Shown piece by piece: positions 16,837-24,619 of a DNA stretch of 47,445 nucleotides. This stretch comes from Acetobacteraceae bacterium (lineage in GTDB: Bacteria; Pseudomonadota; Alphaproteobacteria; Acetobacterales; Acetobacteraceae). A program made the position numbers and the translations under genes. A model generated the notes under the pieces. The model was not told the origin of the DNA, did no database searches, and worked only from the letters and a program-made list of their open reading frames with translations. The stretch is taken from positions 1 through 47,445 of the forward strand of contig JAIEOO010000041.1 of NCBI GenBank assembly GCA_019750475.1, in the 5' to 3' direction. Numbering within the stretch: position 1 is the first letter of the stretch; each line of letters opens with the position of its first letter.

Positions 16837-17891
16837 GCCGCGACCTCCGCGATCGCGTCATTGAAGTCCTTCCCAGCCGGCGAGCGCGCGACGAAGACGG
16901 CGCGCCCCTCAGCGACGAAGCGGTCGATCGCCGCCTCGAGGCCGCGGTGAGCGGGAGAGCCCGGCTTGTCGTTGTCGGCCGCGATAGTGATGGTGGTGAT
17001 CGCTGGCGGCAGCACGAGGTTCCGCAGGTTCCACCCGCTGACGCTCGCGATCGTGCGGTACTCCGGGGCGAGGAGGGCGCAGCTCAGCGCCGTCTCGATC
17101 CCTTCGGCGATGACGACGCGTTCGCCCTGGGGCGCCTCTGCCATCGTCGCGCCGGAGCTGCCGCGCCACAGGGGGATGAAGCCGCCTCTCAGCGCGCCTA
17201 TGGACAGCTTCGCGTCGCTGAGCTGTGCCTTCCGCCACACGCCTCCAATCTCGGCGAGGTAGGTGCGATGGGTGGCCAGGTGCTGCCCTTCCGCCGTGAC
17301 GATCGCCGCCACCATCGCCGGCAGCTTCGTCTTCGTCTCGCTGCAATGGCAGGCAGGATGGAAGCGCAGCGCGCGCGGCTGACGGCCGAGAGCCGCAAGC
17401 TCGATGCCCCGTGCACGAAGGTAGGCTTCGGCGGGCGTGCCCTTCAGCAGCGGCTGCGCTTCGTCGAAGATCTCGATCGCCTGCCGCCGCAGCCACGCGG
17501 CGCGACGCCGGTCCTTCTCCTCGGCCGCCGCCTGTTGCTGCGGCGTTGGCGGCGGCGCGCGCTTCAAGGTGGGCGCGGGCCCGCTGGGCGACAGGCCCAA
17601 CCAGCTCTCGGCCCAGCGCATCGCTGCCACCACGTCGCCATTGCAGAGGGCGACGCGCACGAGATCGAGGGCGTCACCGTGCTCGCCGCCAGCGTACTCG
17701 GTCCATCGCCCGGCGCCGGCGCCGGAGATCCGCATCTGGAAAGAGCGCCCCGGCCCGCCGGCGATGCTGCCCGCGACCCAGCGGGAGCCTTCACGCCGGC
17801 CGCCGGGCACCAGGCCGGCCGCGAGCGTCATCGCGTTGGCGCCGAGGCGCTCGGCCAGCTCACGCGCCGAGAGTCGTCGGGGTTCCGTCAT
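16833..17891 (-). CDS. TOPRIM-domain primase-like protein
   Basis: A 352-residue protein. Residues 1-~105 resemble the zinc-finger-less N-terminal domain of phage primases (SFQMRISGAGAGRWTEYAGG, then HGDALDLVRVA). The C-terminal part (about 258-350) is a TOPRIM domain: VVIAEGIETALS with E263, then TIAADNDKPG with D306/D308, and PAGKDFNDA at the end. The central region 130-250 has the YLRARGI motif typical of this family. Start at 17891 from the ATGA overlap with the preceding gene. Likely primes element replication in partnership with the DUF927 protein. The true catalytic type (priming versus another TOPRIM reaction) is inferred. Confidence 0.85.
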   Translation of the reverse strand: MTEPRRLSARELAERLGANAMTLAAGLVPGGRREGSRWVAGSIAGGPGRSFQMRISGAGAGRWTEYAGGEHGDALDLVRVALCNGDVVAAMRWAESWLGLSPSGPAPTLKRAPPPTPQQQAAAEEKDRRRAAWLRRQAIEIFDEAQPLLKGTPAEAYLRARGIELAALGRQPRALRFHPACHCSETKTKLPAMVAAIVTAEGQHLATHRTYLAEIGGVWRKAQLSDAKLSIGALRGGFIPLWRGSSGATMAEAPQGERVVIAEGIETALSCALLAPEYRTIASVSGWNLRNLVLPPAITTITIAADNDKPGSPAHRGLEAAIDRFVAEGRAVFVARSPAGKDFNDAIAEVAA

Positions 17892-18265
17892 CGCCGCCGC
17901 CTCCGGCCCGGGAAGGCGATGACGCGCGCGCCCTGGCCGCGCGCCAGCTCCGCCAGCAGCGCATCCGTCGCCTCGCTTCGATCGTTCGCGCTTTCGATCA
18001 GCGGCGCGGCGTGATGCGCCAGGTCGTGCACGCCGCCGAGGAGGCCGGCGATCGCCTCGGTGACGGGTTGCTCGCCGCGGCGCCATTGGTCCAGCAGCTC
18101 CGGCGGCGCGCCGGCGCCGGCGCCGGTGCGGGCCGCTTGCAGCACATGGGCCAGCCGCCCGCACGCATCCGACATGATGCCGAGGGTGAAGCTCATCTCC
18201 CGGAGGAGGCCTTCGATCTCGGCCGGCGAGAGCGGCGCACCCGCTTCGCGTTCGCGGGGCGTCAT
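17888..18265 (-). CDS. small helical protein of unknown function
   Basis: A 125-residue protein, helical, with a central Gly/Ala-rich linker and a strongly basic tail (FPGRRRRR). No recognised domain, no cysteine-rich motif other than a single C. The ATG at 18265 overlaps the stop of the upstream HTH gene and its own stop overlaps the primase ATG, so it is embedded in a translationally coupled chain. A structural or accessory role in replication is possible but not shown. Confidence 0.6.
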   Translation of the reverse strand: MTPREREAGAPLSPAEIEGLLREMSFTLGIMSDACGRLAHVLQAARTGAGAGAPPELLDQWRRGEQPVTEAIAGLLGGVHDLAHHAAPLIESANDRSEATDALLAELARGQGARVIAFPGRRRRR

Positions 18266-19182
18266 GCGCGGCGCTCCGCCGAGGCCGTCTCCTCGCTCGT
18301 GCTCGAGGCCCGGCGGCTGTGCAGCCACGCCACCAGGTCCGCGCGCAAGTAGCTCACGCGCGTCTGGCCGAGACGGACGAAGACGGGCCCGCCGCCCTCG
18401 ATGCGGAAGCGCTGCAGGCTGCGTTCGGAGATCCCCAGGAACGCCGCGGCCTCGCGCGATGACATGACCTCACGCGGCGCGCCGTCGCTCGCGGCGTCTT
18501 TCCGAGCCGATTGCGGCGTGCCCGGCATGATCGCCAGCTCGCGCCAGATGCGCGGGCGTGACCCCACCAGGTGCAGCACGTCCTGGGCGCGCCAGTTGGC
18601 GAGCCGCGCCGTCGAGCGCTTGCGCCCGCTGCCGAGCACCTGCTGCCACCAGGGCGACGCGAAGTCGGTGCGGGTGCCTGGCGGTTCGTCAGCCGCGCGC
18701 CCGGTGAGCGTGAGGCTGCCGTCACAGAGCCGATCGAGGAGCGCGGCGAACTGCCCTTCCACGACGGAGAGGCGGCGGAGGGCATCGGTGACCAGCGCGT
18801 CGAGCGCGTCCTGATCGCCGGCGCGCCGGCCGCCGCCGCTGAGCCGCCGGCGCAGCTCGACGGCCTGGCCGTGCATCGCGGCCGCCCAGGCCAGGTGCTT
18901 CCATTGCTGCAGGCGCGCCAGCGCCTCCAACTCGTTTTCGGAACGGCCGAGGCGATGCGGGAAGACGTCCCGCTCACCCGGCAGGCAACCCGACCCGACG
19001 CCTGGCGACAGAATGTTGGCCGGGAATCGGGACTGCACCTGTGCATCGGCCGGATGGATGACGATCGGGGCCGGCGACGCGTCGCCGCAGAAGGTGGCCA
19101 GCGCCTCGGCCGGAGAGCAGCCGAGGCCCGCCCGGCGCGGCGCGGGCGGCGCGATGAAGGGGATGACGGCGCCCTTACCCAT
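18262..19182 (-). CDS. protein with C-terminal excisionase/MerR-type HTH domain
   Basis: A 306-residue protein. The last ~70 residues are an excisionase-type winged helix: VMSSREAAAFLGISERSLQR, then GPVFVRLGQTRVSYLRADL. The N-terminal ~230 residues are helical and unrecognised, with a possible Arg-rich turn (ELRRRLSGGGRR). HTH domains of this kind usually sit alone in small proteins (AlpA, Xis), so the long N-terminal extension is unusual. The ATG at 19182 overlaps the upstream stop by 8 bp. Function probably DNA binding at the element's control or origin region. Confidence 0.65.
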   Translation of the reverse strand: MGKGAVIPFIAPPAPRRAGLGCSPAEALATFCGDASPAPIVIHPADAQVQSRFPANILSPGVGSGCLPGERDVFPHRLGRSENELEALARLQQWKHLAWAAAMHGQAVELRRRLSGGGRRAGDQDALDALVTDALRRLSVVEGQFAALLDRLCDGSLTLTGRAADEPPGTRTDFASPWWQQVLGSGRKRSTARLANWRAQDVLHLVGSRPRIWRELAIMPGTPQSARKDAASDGAPREVMSSREAAAFLGISERSLQRFRIEGGGPVFVRLGQTRVSYLRADLVAWLHSRRASSTSEETASAERRA

Positions 19183-19915
19183 GGCGCACCTCCCGCACGT
19201 CCAGGACGGACGGGATGGGCGCCCGCGCGGCGACCGACAGGGCGGCCAACATGGGCGGCAGGTCGCAGTGCAGGACCGACAGCGCCACCGGCTCCCGCGC
19301 GCCGGCCAGGCACTCCGCCAGCGTCGCGGCAAGGGCCGTGGCGAGGGCCAGGTGGTCGGCTGGGTCGGTCCCGGCGATCACGTCCCAATCGGCGGAGCCA
19401 GAAATGGCATCCGGGCTCACCCCGTGATGGACGGCCCGGGGCGAGGCTTCGTGCAGGGCACGCTGCATGGCTGCCAACCGCCTGCGGCGAAGGAAGCCGG
19501 CGCGCTTCTGCGCCAAGCCCAGCATCACATCGAGGGCGCCGAGGCCTTCGAAGACGGTTTCAAGGGTGGCCAGCGCCGTGACGTGCACATGCGCGTCGGG
19601 GAGCTGCACGCGGAAGACGCGGCCGAAGGGTGCGCGCTCACCTTGATCGCCGGCCCATGGATTGAGGCGGGTGAAGCGCAGCGCCTTTCCGGTCGGCTGG
19701 CAGTTGCTGGCACCGGCTGGCCGGGCGAAATCGGATGCGGGCGCCGCGGTGGGCGCGGTAAAGGAATTGCCGTTCACGGCTTTGGTTCCTTCAGGGTTGT
19801 GGACGTCTGGACAGCGTTGATCGAGTACCGGGTGGGGGGCGCTGGCGGCGGAGCCGGCGCCCCCTTTTCGCGTCGTCGTCGCGCGCGGTGCGGCGGGGCG
19901 GGCCGGGGGCTTCAT
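19175..19915 (-). CDS. element protein of unknown function
   Basis: A 246-residue protein. The first ~95 residues are Pro/Ala/Thr-rich and look disordered; the remainder is compact and Ala/Leu-rich with a helical pattern (LATLETVFEGLGALDVMLGL; RAGFLRRRRLAAMQRALHEA). No domain recognised. It starts within an ATGA overlap with the AlpA-like gene and ends overlapping the next gene by 8 bp, so it is part of the coupled chain. No membrane segment or signal peptide. Confidence 0.6.
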   Translation of the reverse strand: MKPPARPAAPRATTTRKGGAGSAASAPHPVLDQRCPDVHNPEGTKAVNGNSFTAPTAAPASDFARPAGASNCQPTGKALRFTRLNPWAGDQGERAPFGRVFRVQLPDAHVHVTALATLETVFEGLGALDVMLGLAQKRAGFLRRRRLAAMQRALHEASPRAVHHGVSPDAISGSADWDVIAGTDPADHLALATALAATLAECLAGAREPVALSVLHCDLPPMLAALSVAARAPIPSVLDVREVRHG

Positions 19916-20145
19916 GCCCTCACCCGCGAGGCCAACCAGGTGGCCAGGTCCTCGGCCCGGTAGCCGACGCGCCCGGGGCCGAGCTGGACCATCGGCGGCC
20001 CGATGCCGAGCTGCGCATACCTCTCGAGCGTCCGCACCCCCATGTTGAGGCGCCGCGCGGTTTGCGGCCGCGTCAGGACCTCGGTGCAGGTCAGGTTCGG
20101 AGCGTCACCCGGTTGTGCGCGGCCGCCGTGACAGTGACGGATCAT
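19912..20145 (-). CDS. AlpA/excisionase-like HTH protein
   Basis: A 77-residue protein with a MerR-type helix-turn-helix: LTRPQTARRLNMGVRTLERY, then the wing GPPMVQLGPGRVGYRAEDLA. Proteins of this size and kind act as excisionases or as transcription activators of satellite islands (AlpA in Gram-negative PICIs). I chose the ATG at 20145 because GGAGG lies about 10 bp upstream; the in-frame extension to 20262 lacks support. It begins the second sub-block of the leftward operon after a 121-bp gap. Confidence 0.75.
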   Translation of the reverse strand: MIRHCHGGRAQPGDAPNLTCTEVLTRPQTARRLNMGVRTLERYAQLGIGPPMVQLGPGRVGYRAEDLATWLASRVRA

Positions 20146-20266
20146 GCGCGTGGAACCTCCGCGAGCTGCCCGCCGGGCCGGCCAGCGGCTGCTGGCGGCG
20201 ATCGGCGGAGCCCAAGGGATGCAGCGCAGCGCCGAGCGCGCGCCACGGACGAAAAGGGACACGTCC

Positions 20267-21226
20267 CTATCTGTCCGTTTTTACCCCTATCTCCGCGCGC
20301 CTCTCCCACCAGCGGCCGTACAGCTCGAGGTCAGCTTCGCCGGCGCGTACGCTTCGCAGCCTGAGGTTCTTCGCCCTGTCCTTATCGCTCGCCAGATCCT
20401 CGTGAGCCTTCTTGAAGGCTGTCTCCAGATGCCAACCGGCAGCGATCAGGGGAGCTGCCGCCTCGAGCACCGCGCGCACCAGCGTCGGGTTCTGCGGCCC
20501 CTTTGGCCGACCGCCTTTGCTCGCAGGCACTACATCACCGGCCGTCTCTGAGTATTCACGGGAAGGTGCCGCCGCGGGCTCCGCTAGTAGCAGCCGAAGA
20601 TCTTGCCAGACAGCGCTGCCCAACCTGGCCGACGAACCGTGGCCCCAACTCACCTTCCGGTGCCACTCGGCGGGTGCCAGGGGTCCAATCGGCGAGCGCG
20701 GCGACAGGCGTCCGACCGCCACCACCGATCCGCTGGCGAGAAGGTCCGTCACGCGCGTTCGCGCCGTTGCCTCCAAATCATTGAGGCGCCGGAGATCGGC
20801 CGACGGTGCAGCCTCACGCTCGGGACCTGTGTTCCCAAACATGCTGGCCATGCGGCTGCCGTAACTTCGGGCGTTGGCGAGGCGCTTCTCGCCTGGTGGC
20901 CAGGCCTGCTGCAGCGCTCGCAGCTCGACGGCTTCCGTGGGCAACAGGATCGCGTCGAACGCCTCGGCCGGCGTGACGCCGGCCGCGCCGCGCTCTCGCA
21001 GCAGCTCGCGCAAGCGCGGCGGAATGTCGCCGTCAGGCCCGTCCGGTCCTGCCATCGCCGCCCCATGCCGGCTGCCCCCATGACGTCGAAGAGGCGCGGC
21101 GGGCCGGGCATGGGATCCCGGCGTTCGGCGGCCAGACCTAGCCGCGCCCGTCCGGGATGTGGTCGCGCTCAGGGTCGTGGTGAAGGGGTGGCGGGCCGCA
21201 GCCGCGGAGGATGCGAGCGCGATCAT
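20267..21226 (-). CDS. element protein of unknown function
   Basis: A 319-residue protein of unknown family. Two starts are possible. The ATG at 21226 overlaps the upstream stop as ATGA, and its first ~27 codons show the GC-rich third positions of coding sequence. The ATG at 21055 would remove 57 low-complexity residues. The body contains a Pro/Leu-rich segment (IPPRLRELLRERGAAGVTPA), a region with several Trp residues, and a basic, helical C-terminus (WWERRAEIGVKTDR). GGRPKGPQNP could be an AT-hook-like DNA contact. No homologous family comes to mind. Confidence 0.65.
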   Translation of the reverse strand: MIALASSAAAARHPFTTTLSATTSRTGAARSGRRTPGSHARPAAPLRRHGGSRHGAAMAGPDGPDGDIPPRLRELLRERGAAGVTPAEAFDAILLPTEAVELRALQQAWPPGEKRLANARSYGSRMASMFGNTGPEREAAPSADLRRLNDLEATARTRVTDLLASGSVVAVGRLSPRSPIGPLAPAEWHRKVSWGHGSSARLGSAVWQDLRLLLAEPAAAPSREYSETAGDVVPASKGGRPKGPQNPTLVRAVLEAAAPLIAAGWHLETAFKKAHEDLASDKDRAKNLRLRSVRAGEADLELYGRWWERRAEIGVKTDR

Positions 21227-21441
21227 GGGGCGCCCTTTCGCAGCAGCAGCGCCAGGCACGCGGCGGCGATCGACAGGGCGTTGCGGTTCGGGATGGCGGC
21301 GCCGGGCTCGCCCTCGCGACGGAGGGCCGTCGCGAGGGCGGAAGCGGCGCGGCGCAGCAGCGCGGGGCGGGGAAGGCCGGCGACGCGCGCCGCGGCCTCC
21401 TCCGCCGTCAGGGCGCGGGAGGGCGAGGCCGGAGCGCTCAC
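21223..21441 (-). CDS. small protein, paralogue of the next gene's N-terminus
   Basis: A 72-residue helical protein. It shares a pattern with the first ~60 residues of the protein from 22265: L-T-x-E-x-AAA, a GL-x-x-P-x-L turn, a pair of arginines, and NRNA followed by an AA-rich helix. This suggests a duplicated domain split into a separate gene. The GTG start at 21441 overlaps the upstream stop as GTGA and its stop overlaps the next ATG. Function unknown. Confidence 0.6.
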   Translation of the reverse strand: MSAPASPSRALTAEEAAARVAGLPRPALLRRAASALATALRREGEPGAAIPNRNALSIAAACLALLLRKGAP

Positions 21442-22265
21442 GCTGCACCCCCGATCGGCTGCGCCAGGAAGTCCCGGAAGGCGCTCGCGACGAAGCGCCC
21501 CATGATGCCGGCGGAGGGCCCGAAGGCGGCCGCCAGCTCTCCCTTTGCGCGGCGGCCGGCATCGGTGAGGGCGGGCAGCTCGGCTATCTCGGCCATCAGC
21601 CGGTTCATCTCGCCGGCATGCTCGGCCAGGAAGGCCCTCAGTGCCTTCGCGGCGCCCCGATACGTGCGATGGCGCATCGCGCCTTGGCGGTCCCTCAGCT
21701 CGCCCAGGCGGTCACACAGGGCGAGGAGGCGCGCGTCAGGGTGCGGCGCCGCCGCCAGCCGGCCGAGGGCCGCCACGGCCTCCGGGAAGGGCGGCGCGGT
21801 CGGCTCAGGGGCGGGGAGGGGCGGCGCCTCACCCACCAGATCCTCGCCGGCGTCATCGGCCTGCAGCAGCCGCTGGCAGGCGAGGGCCACGACGCGCGCG
21901 GCGTTGAGGTTCTCCACCAGCAGCGCCGGGGAGCCCCAGCGTTCGGCCAGCAGCCGGGCGGAGGAGGCCACCAGGGCGGGGAGCTGCGGCAGGTGCAGCG
22001 CCTGCACCATGCGCGTGACTTCGCCCTCCGTCAGGGCGGCATCGGCCTCCGGCGCGGCCTCGATGATCTCGGCCAGGAAGACGCCGGCGGCGAGCATCGT
22101 CACCACCGCGTTGCGGTTCGCCGTCTTCTCCGCCGGGTTCCGCCAGCGGCGATGCATGGCGGGTGCCCACGCCGCAAGAAGGCCCGCGAGCTGCGGCCCG
22201 GTCAGGCCGCGGAGGGCGGCGGCGGCCGTCTCGATCGTGAGGGGGGCGGGATCCTGCTGCGGCAT
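21438..22265 (-). CDS. element protein of unknown function with NRNA motif
   Basis: A 275-residue, Ala/Leu-rich helical protein. The N-terminal ~65 residues (LTIETAAAALRGLTGPQLAG, then RRWRNPAEKTANRNAVVTML) resemble the adjacent 72-residue protein. A Pro-rich linker (PPLPAPEPTAPPFPEA) separates two helical halves. The ATG at 22265 shares a base with the upstream stop (TGATG); a GTG three bases earlier (22268) is an equal alternative. No domain recognised. Confidence 0.6.
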   Translation of the reverse strand: MPQQDPAPLTIETAAAALRGLTGPQLAGLLAAWAPAMHRRWRNPAEKTANRNAVVTMLAAGVFLAEIIEAAPEADAALTEGEVTRMVQALHLPQLPALVASSARLLAERWGSPALLVENLNAARVVALACQRLLQADDAGEDLVGEAPPLPAPEPTAPPFPEAVAALGRLAAAPHPDARLLALCDRLGELRDRQGAMRHRTYRGAAKALRAFLAEHAGEMNRLMAEIAELPALTDAGRRAKGELAAAFGPSAGIMGRFVASAFRDFLAQPIGGAA

Positions 22266-22774
22266 CACACGCCTCCCATCGCGGCCTCATCGCTGGGCGG
22301 CGACAGGGACGGCGCGAAGGCTGGCACCAGGCGCCGCACATCGGCGAGGATGGCATCCGCCAACGGACCCTCCCACGCGTCATTGAGGCCGCCGAACCGG
22401 GCCAGAACCCCGGCCTTTGCGACGATGCCGAGGATCGTGGACGCGGGGATCCGCGCGAAGCGCTCGAGCTGGGCGTCTTCCTCGGCCATCACGGCCCGCG
22501 TCTTCGCCTGCTGCGCCTGCAACCCAGCAACATCGGCGAGCGGAATCGCATCCTCCGCCATCGCGGCCGCGTCGCTGAGCGCCCGCGCCGCGCGGATGCG
22601 CGGCAGGAAGGCCAGCAGCTCCGCATCGGTCTCAGCCGACGCCGCGGCGGGCGCGGCCGCCAGGCCGGGCAGGGCCAGCAGCGCGGCGCGACGGCCGGCC
22701 ATGGGTACCGCGCCCTGGGGCGGGGTGGTGGGGTGCTGGGCAGGGCGCAACGCGCCCGGTTCGCCATGCGACAT
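22265..22774 (-). CDS. first gene of the leftward block, unknown function
   Basis: A 169-residue protein. MAGRRAALLALPGLAAAPAA in the N-terminal third resembles a hydrophobic or Tat-like segment, although it begins ~30 residues in; if real it could be an internal signal or simply an Ala/Leu helix. The rest is helical, with AGLQAQQAKTRAVMAEEDAQ as a likely coiled-coil stretch. The start at 22774 has AAGGA at 7 bp. It opens the leftward chain, just downstream of the operator-like repeats in the central control region. Confidence 0.62.
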   Translation of the reverse strand: MSHGEPGALRPAQHPTTPPQGAVPMAGRRAALLALPGLAAAPAAASAETDAELLAFLPRIRAARALSDAAAMAEDAIPLADVAGLQAQQAKTRAVMAEEDAQLERFARIPASTILGIVAKAGVLARFGGLNDAWEGPLADAILADVRRLVPAFAPSLSPPSDEAAMGGV

Positions 22775-23368
22775 GGCGGGGTCCTTACGGCTTGAGTTGC
22801 CGAGCACGCGTGCGGGTTCGAAGCCGCCTTGGCGCCCGGGGGTTCGAACACTCGCCGTAAGTCGAGCCGACGCGCCTTTAGGCTTGCGCCTTGGACATGC
22901 GCGCGCCGCCCCCGGACATAGAAGGGATCCCGCGGGGGTCGGTGCGGGGACCGCTTACGGTAGTGCGGAGTGTTCGAAGCTCCGTCGCGGACGATGCGCC
23001 GGCGGAGTCGTGTCGGTCAAGGGTGGTGTGGTGGCGGGCGCCTGGCGATCGCCGGCCCGTGGAAGCCTCCGTATCCCCGATATCCACAGCCCCCCGACAG
23101 GGTTTCGGCTATGGAAACCACAAGGGGTAGGGGTTATCTCAGCCATCGGAACGCAAGCCCTAGTGGTTCCCCCTCGCGGGGGAGGCGGTCCGAAGGCGAG
23201 ACGCGGGGAACCGAGGATCCGACCCCTCGGCCCCCGCGGAAGCTGCCGTCACAGACCGGACGGCGGCTCCTGGGCGTGCCCGACTCTCCCGTAGGGGAGT
23301 GCGCCAAGCCTCGTCAATGCGGTTCAACTTCGGTGTCGGCGAAAAGCGCCGGCTGAAAGAACACGACA
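22775..23368. other. central divergent control region of the element
   Basis: 594 bp between the leftward replication block and the rightward Cas2-like gene. It contains TTCGAA-centred repeats (22818, 22843, 22973), a DnaA-box-like ATATCCACA at 23080-23088, and two small hairpins (CCCCC/GGGGG at 23169-23182; CTCTCCC/GGGGAG at ~23282-23297). This is the natural place for a repressor-controlled divergent promoter pair and possibly a replication origin. No gene seen. Confidence 0.6.
22841..22980. promoter_or_regulatory. inverted TTCGAA operator-like repeats
   Basis: GGTTCGAACACTCGCCGTAAG is split here as TTCGAACACTC plus CGTAAG (22843-22861). Its inverse, CTTACGG ... GAGTGTTCGAA, occurs at 22954-22978, with seven extra bases between the two blocks. 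A third TTCGAA stands at 22818. Paired inverted sites flanking a divergent region suggest a dimeric repressor that controls both directions. Confidence 0.5.
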
Positions 23369-23662
23369 ATGGCGTTGTTTCTGGTGACTTACGATCTGCG
23401 CAAGGAGGGCCAGGATTATGGCCCGCTCATCAAGCGTCTGCATGAACTCGGCGCTCAGCGGGTCCTTCTGTCAACGTGGCTCTTGCCACAGCGGACCGGC
23501 GGAGGCGACGTTGCCGTCGCCATCCGCAACGACCTCGGCCGATACCTCGACAACAATGACCGCTTCCTTGCGATCGAGGTGAAGAACGCGGCGGCTTGGC
23601 ATCGGTGCGAGATGGGTGATCTCGATCTGAAGGCCCTGATCGAGCGCAACGCGGCGCCCTGA
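23369..23662 (+). CDS. stand-alone Cas2-like / VapD-like ferredoxin-fold protein
   Basis: A 97-residue protein. MALFLVTYDL forms the first beta strand with the conserved D of the Cas2 / VapD / SinR-annotated families, followed by a helix, LGAQRVLLSTWLLPQ as the second strand pair, RNDLGRYLDNNDR as the second helix, and FLAIEVKNAAAW as the last strand. No CRISPR array, Cas1 or other cas gene lies in the window, so it is a solitary member, probably a nuclease-fold or toxin-like protein. GGCTGAAAGAACACGACA precedes the ATG with weak SD. First gene of the rightward block, 80 bp before a membrane protein gene. Confidence 0.8.
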   Translation: MALFLVTYDLRKEGQDYGPLIKRLHELGAQRVLLSTWLLPQRTGGGDVAVAIRNDLGRYLDNNDRFLAIEVKNAAAWHRCEMGDLDLKALIERNAAP

Positions 23663-23742
23663 TTCGCGCCACCGAAACTCAGTCAGCAAAAGCTGGGCGC
23701 GGCGCGATCGCTGCGCCCAGCGCCACCGCGAGCTGCAAGCCC

Positions 23743-24462
23743 ATGTCCAACGACACGACCTCCACAAGCGCGGAGCTGCCGAACTCCGTCCGCATCGCAA
23801 TGAAGGGCGCTGGCGCCATCCTGCTCCTCCTCGCACCGCTGCTGCACGCCGCAGGCATCGCGCGTGACAGCACGCTCTTCCTCATGGGGGGTGGCATTGC
23901 CCTGCTGATCTTCGGCGCGATGGATCGCCTCGAGAGCTTCACCGCCTGGGGCGTGTCCGCAAAGCTCCGCGCGGCCGAGAAAGCCGCTGAAGAGGCGATG
24001 GCATCGGCGAGCGAGGTGCGCCAGCTCGCCCTCTCGATGATGCGCTTGGCCCTGGGGCTTGCGCACGCCGGCGGCCGAATGGATGGCAACCGCCGCGTGC
24101 GGCACCTTGTGAATCGAGACATCGATAAGCTCGTGGAAGACCTCAAGGTGTCCGTCGTGGAACAGAGACAGGTCTTCCGCGAGATTACGACCATCGCCCT
24201 CCACGACCTTGGAATCAGGGCGCGACACGCCGCTTTTGAGGCGGCCGACAACGATGCCAAGCCAGCTATGAGCGCGGAGGCTCAACGGTTCGAAGAGGCC
24301 TGGTCGAGAGGCGAGAGCGCACCGTCAGCCGCCGAGCTCCGCGACTGGGCGACGAAGCACAACGCAATGTCCGAAGCGGTAGAGGCGGCTCTGCGTCAGC
24401 TCGAGGAGGCTGAGCAAGCAGTTGCTGACGGCCAAGTCATTATGAGGCGGCAGGTCCTGTGA
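23743..24462 (+). CDS. membrane protein with two N-terminal helices and a coiled-coil domain
   Basis: A 239-residue protein. Two hydrophobic segments lie at about 22-40 (GAGAILLLLAPLLHAAGIA) and 44-60 (TLFLMGGGIALLIFGAM), joined by a short turn, so the long remainder is on one side of the membrane, probably the cytoplasm. The region 75-180 is strongly helical with Glu/Ala/Arg heptads, then a C-terminal helix EAVEAALRQLEEAEQAVADG. No domain recognised. It follows the Cas2-like gene with an 80-bp gap on the same strand. Two-helix anchors of this sort occur in membrane-disrupting effectors; that role is speculative here. Confidence 0.7.
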   Translation: MSNDTTSTSAELPNSVRIAMKGAGAILLLLAPLLHAAGIARDSTLFLMGGGIALLIFGAMDRLESFTAWGVSAKLRAAEKAAEEAMASASEVRQLALSMMRLALGLAHAGGRMDGNRRVRHLVNRDIDKLVEDLKVSVVEQRQVFREITTIALHDLGIRARHAAFEAADNDAKPAMSAEAQRFEEAWSRGESAPSAAELRDWATKHNAMSEAVEAALRQLEEAEQAVADGQVIMRRQVL

Positions 24463-24619
24463 AGAACGCGGCGACGCAAGCGGGAGAGGGCGCCCGATAG
24501 GCGCTGGCAGCTCTTGTCTGGGTTCTGCAGCAGGTTCGCGTTGAGGCGCATGCAACGGCAAACCTAGGGTCCGAGCGCGGCGTCGCATCCCGCGCCCGCT
24601 GATCCGAGGATCCTCCGCC

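Noticed and set aside
23369-23662. Possible CRISPR-Cas locus because of the Cas2-like protein
   Set aside because: No cas1, no effector and no array of direct repeats with spacers anywhere in the window.
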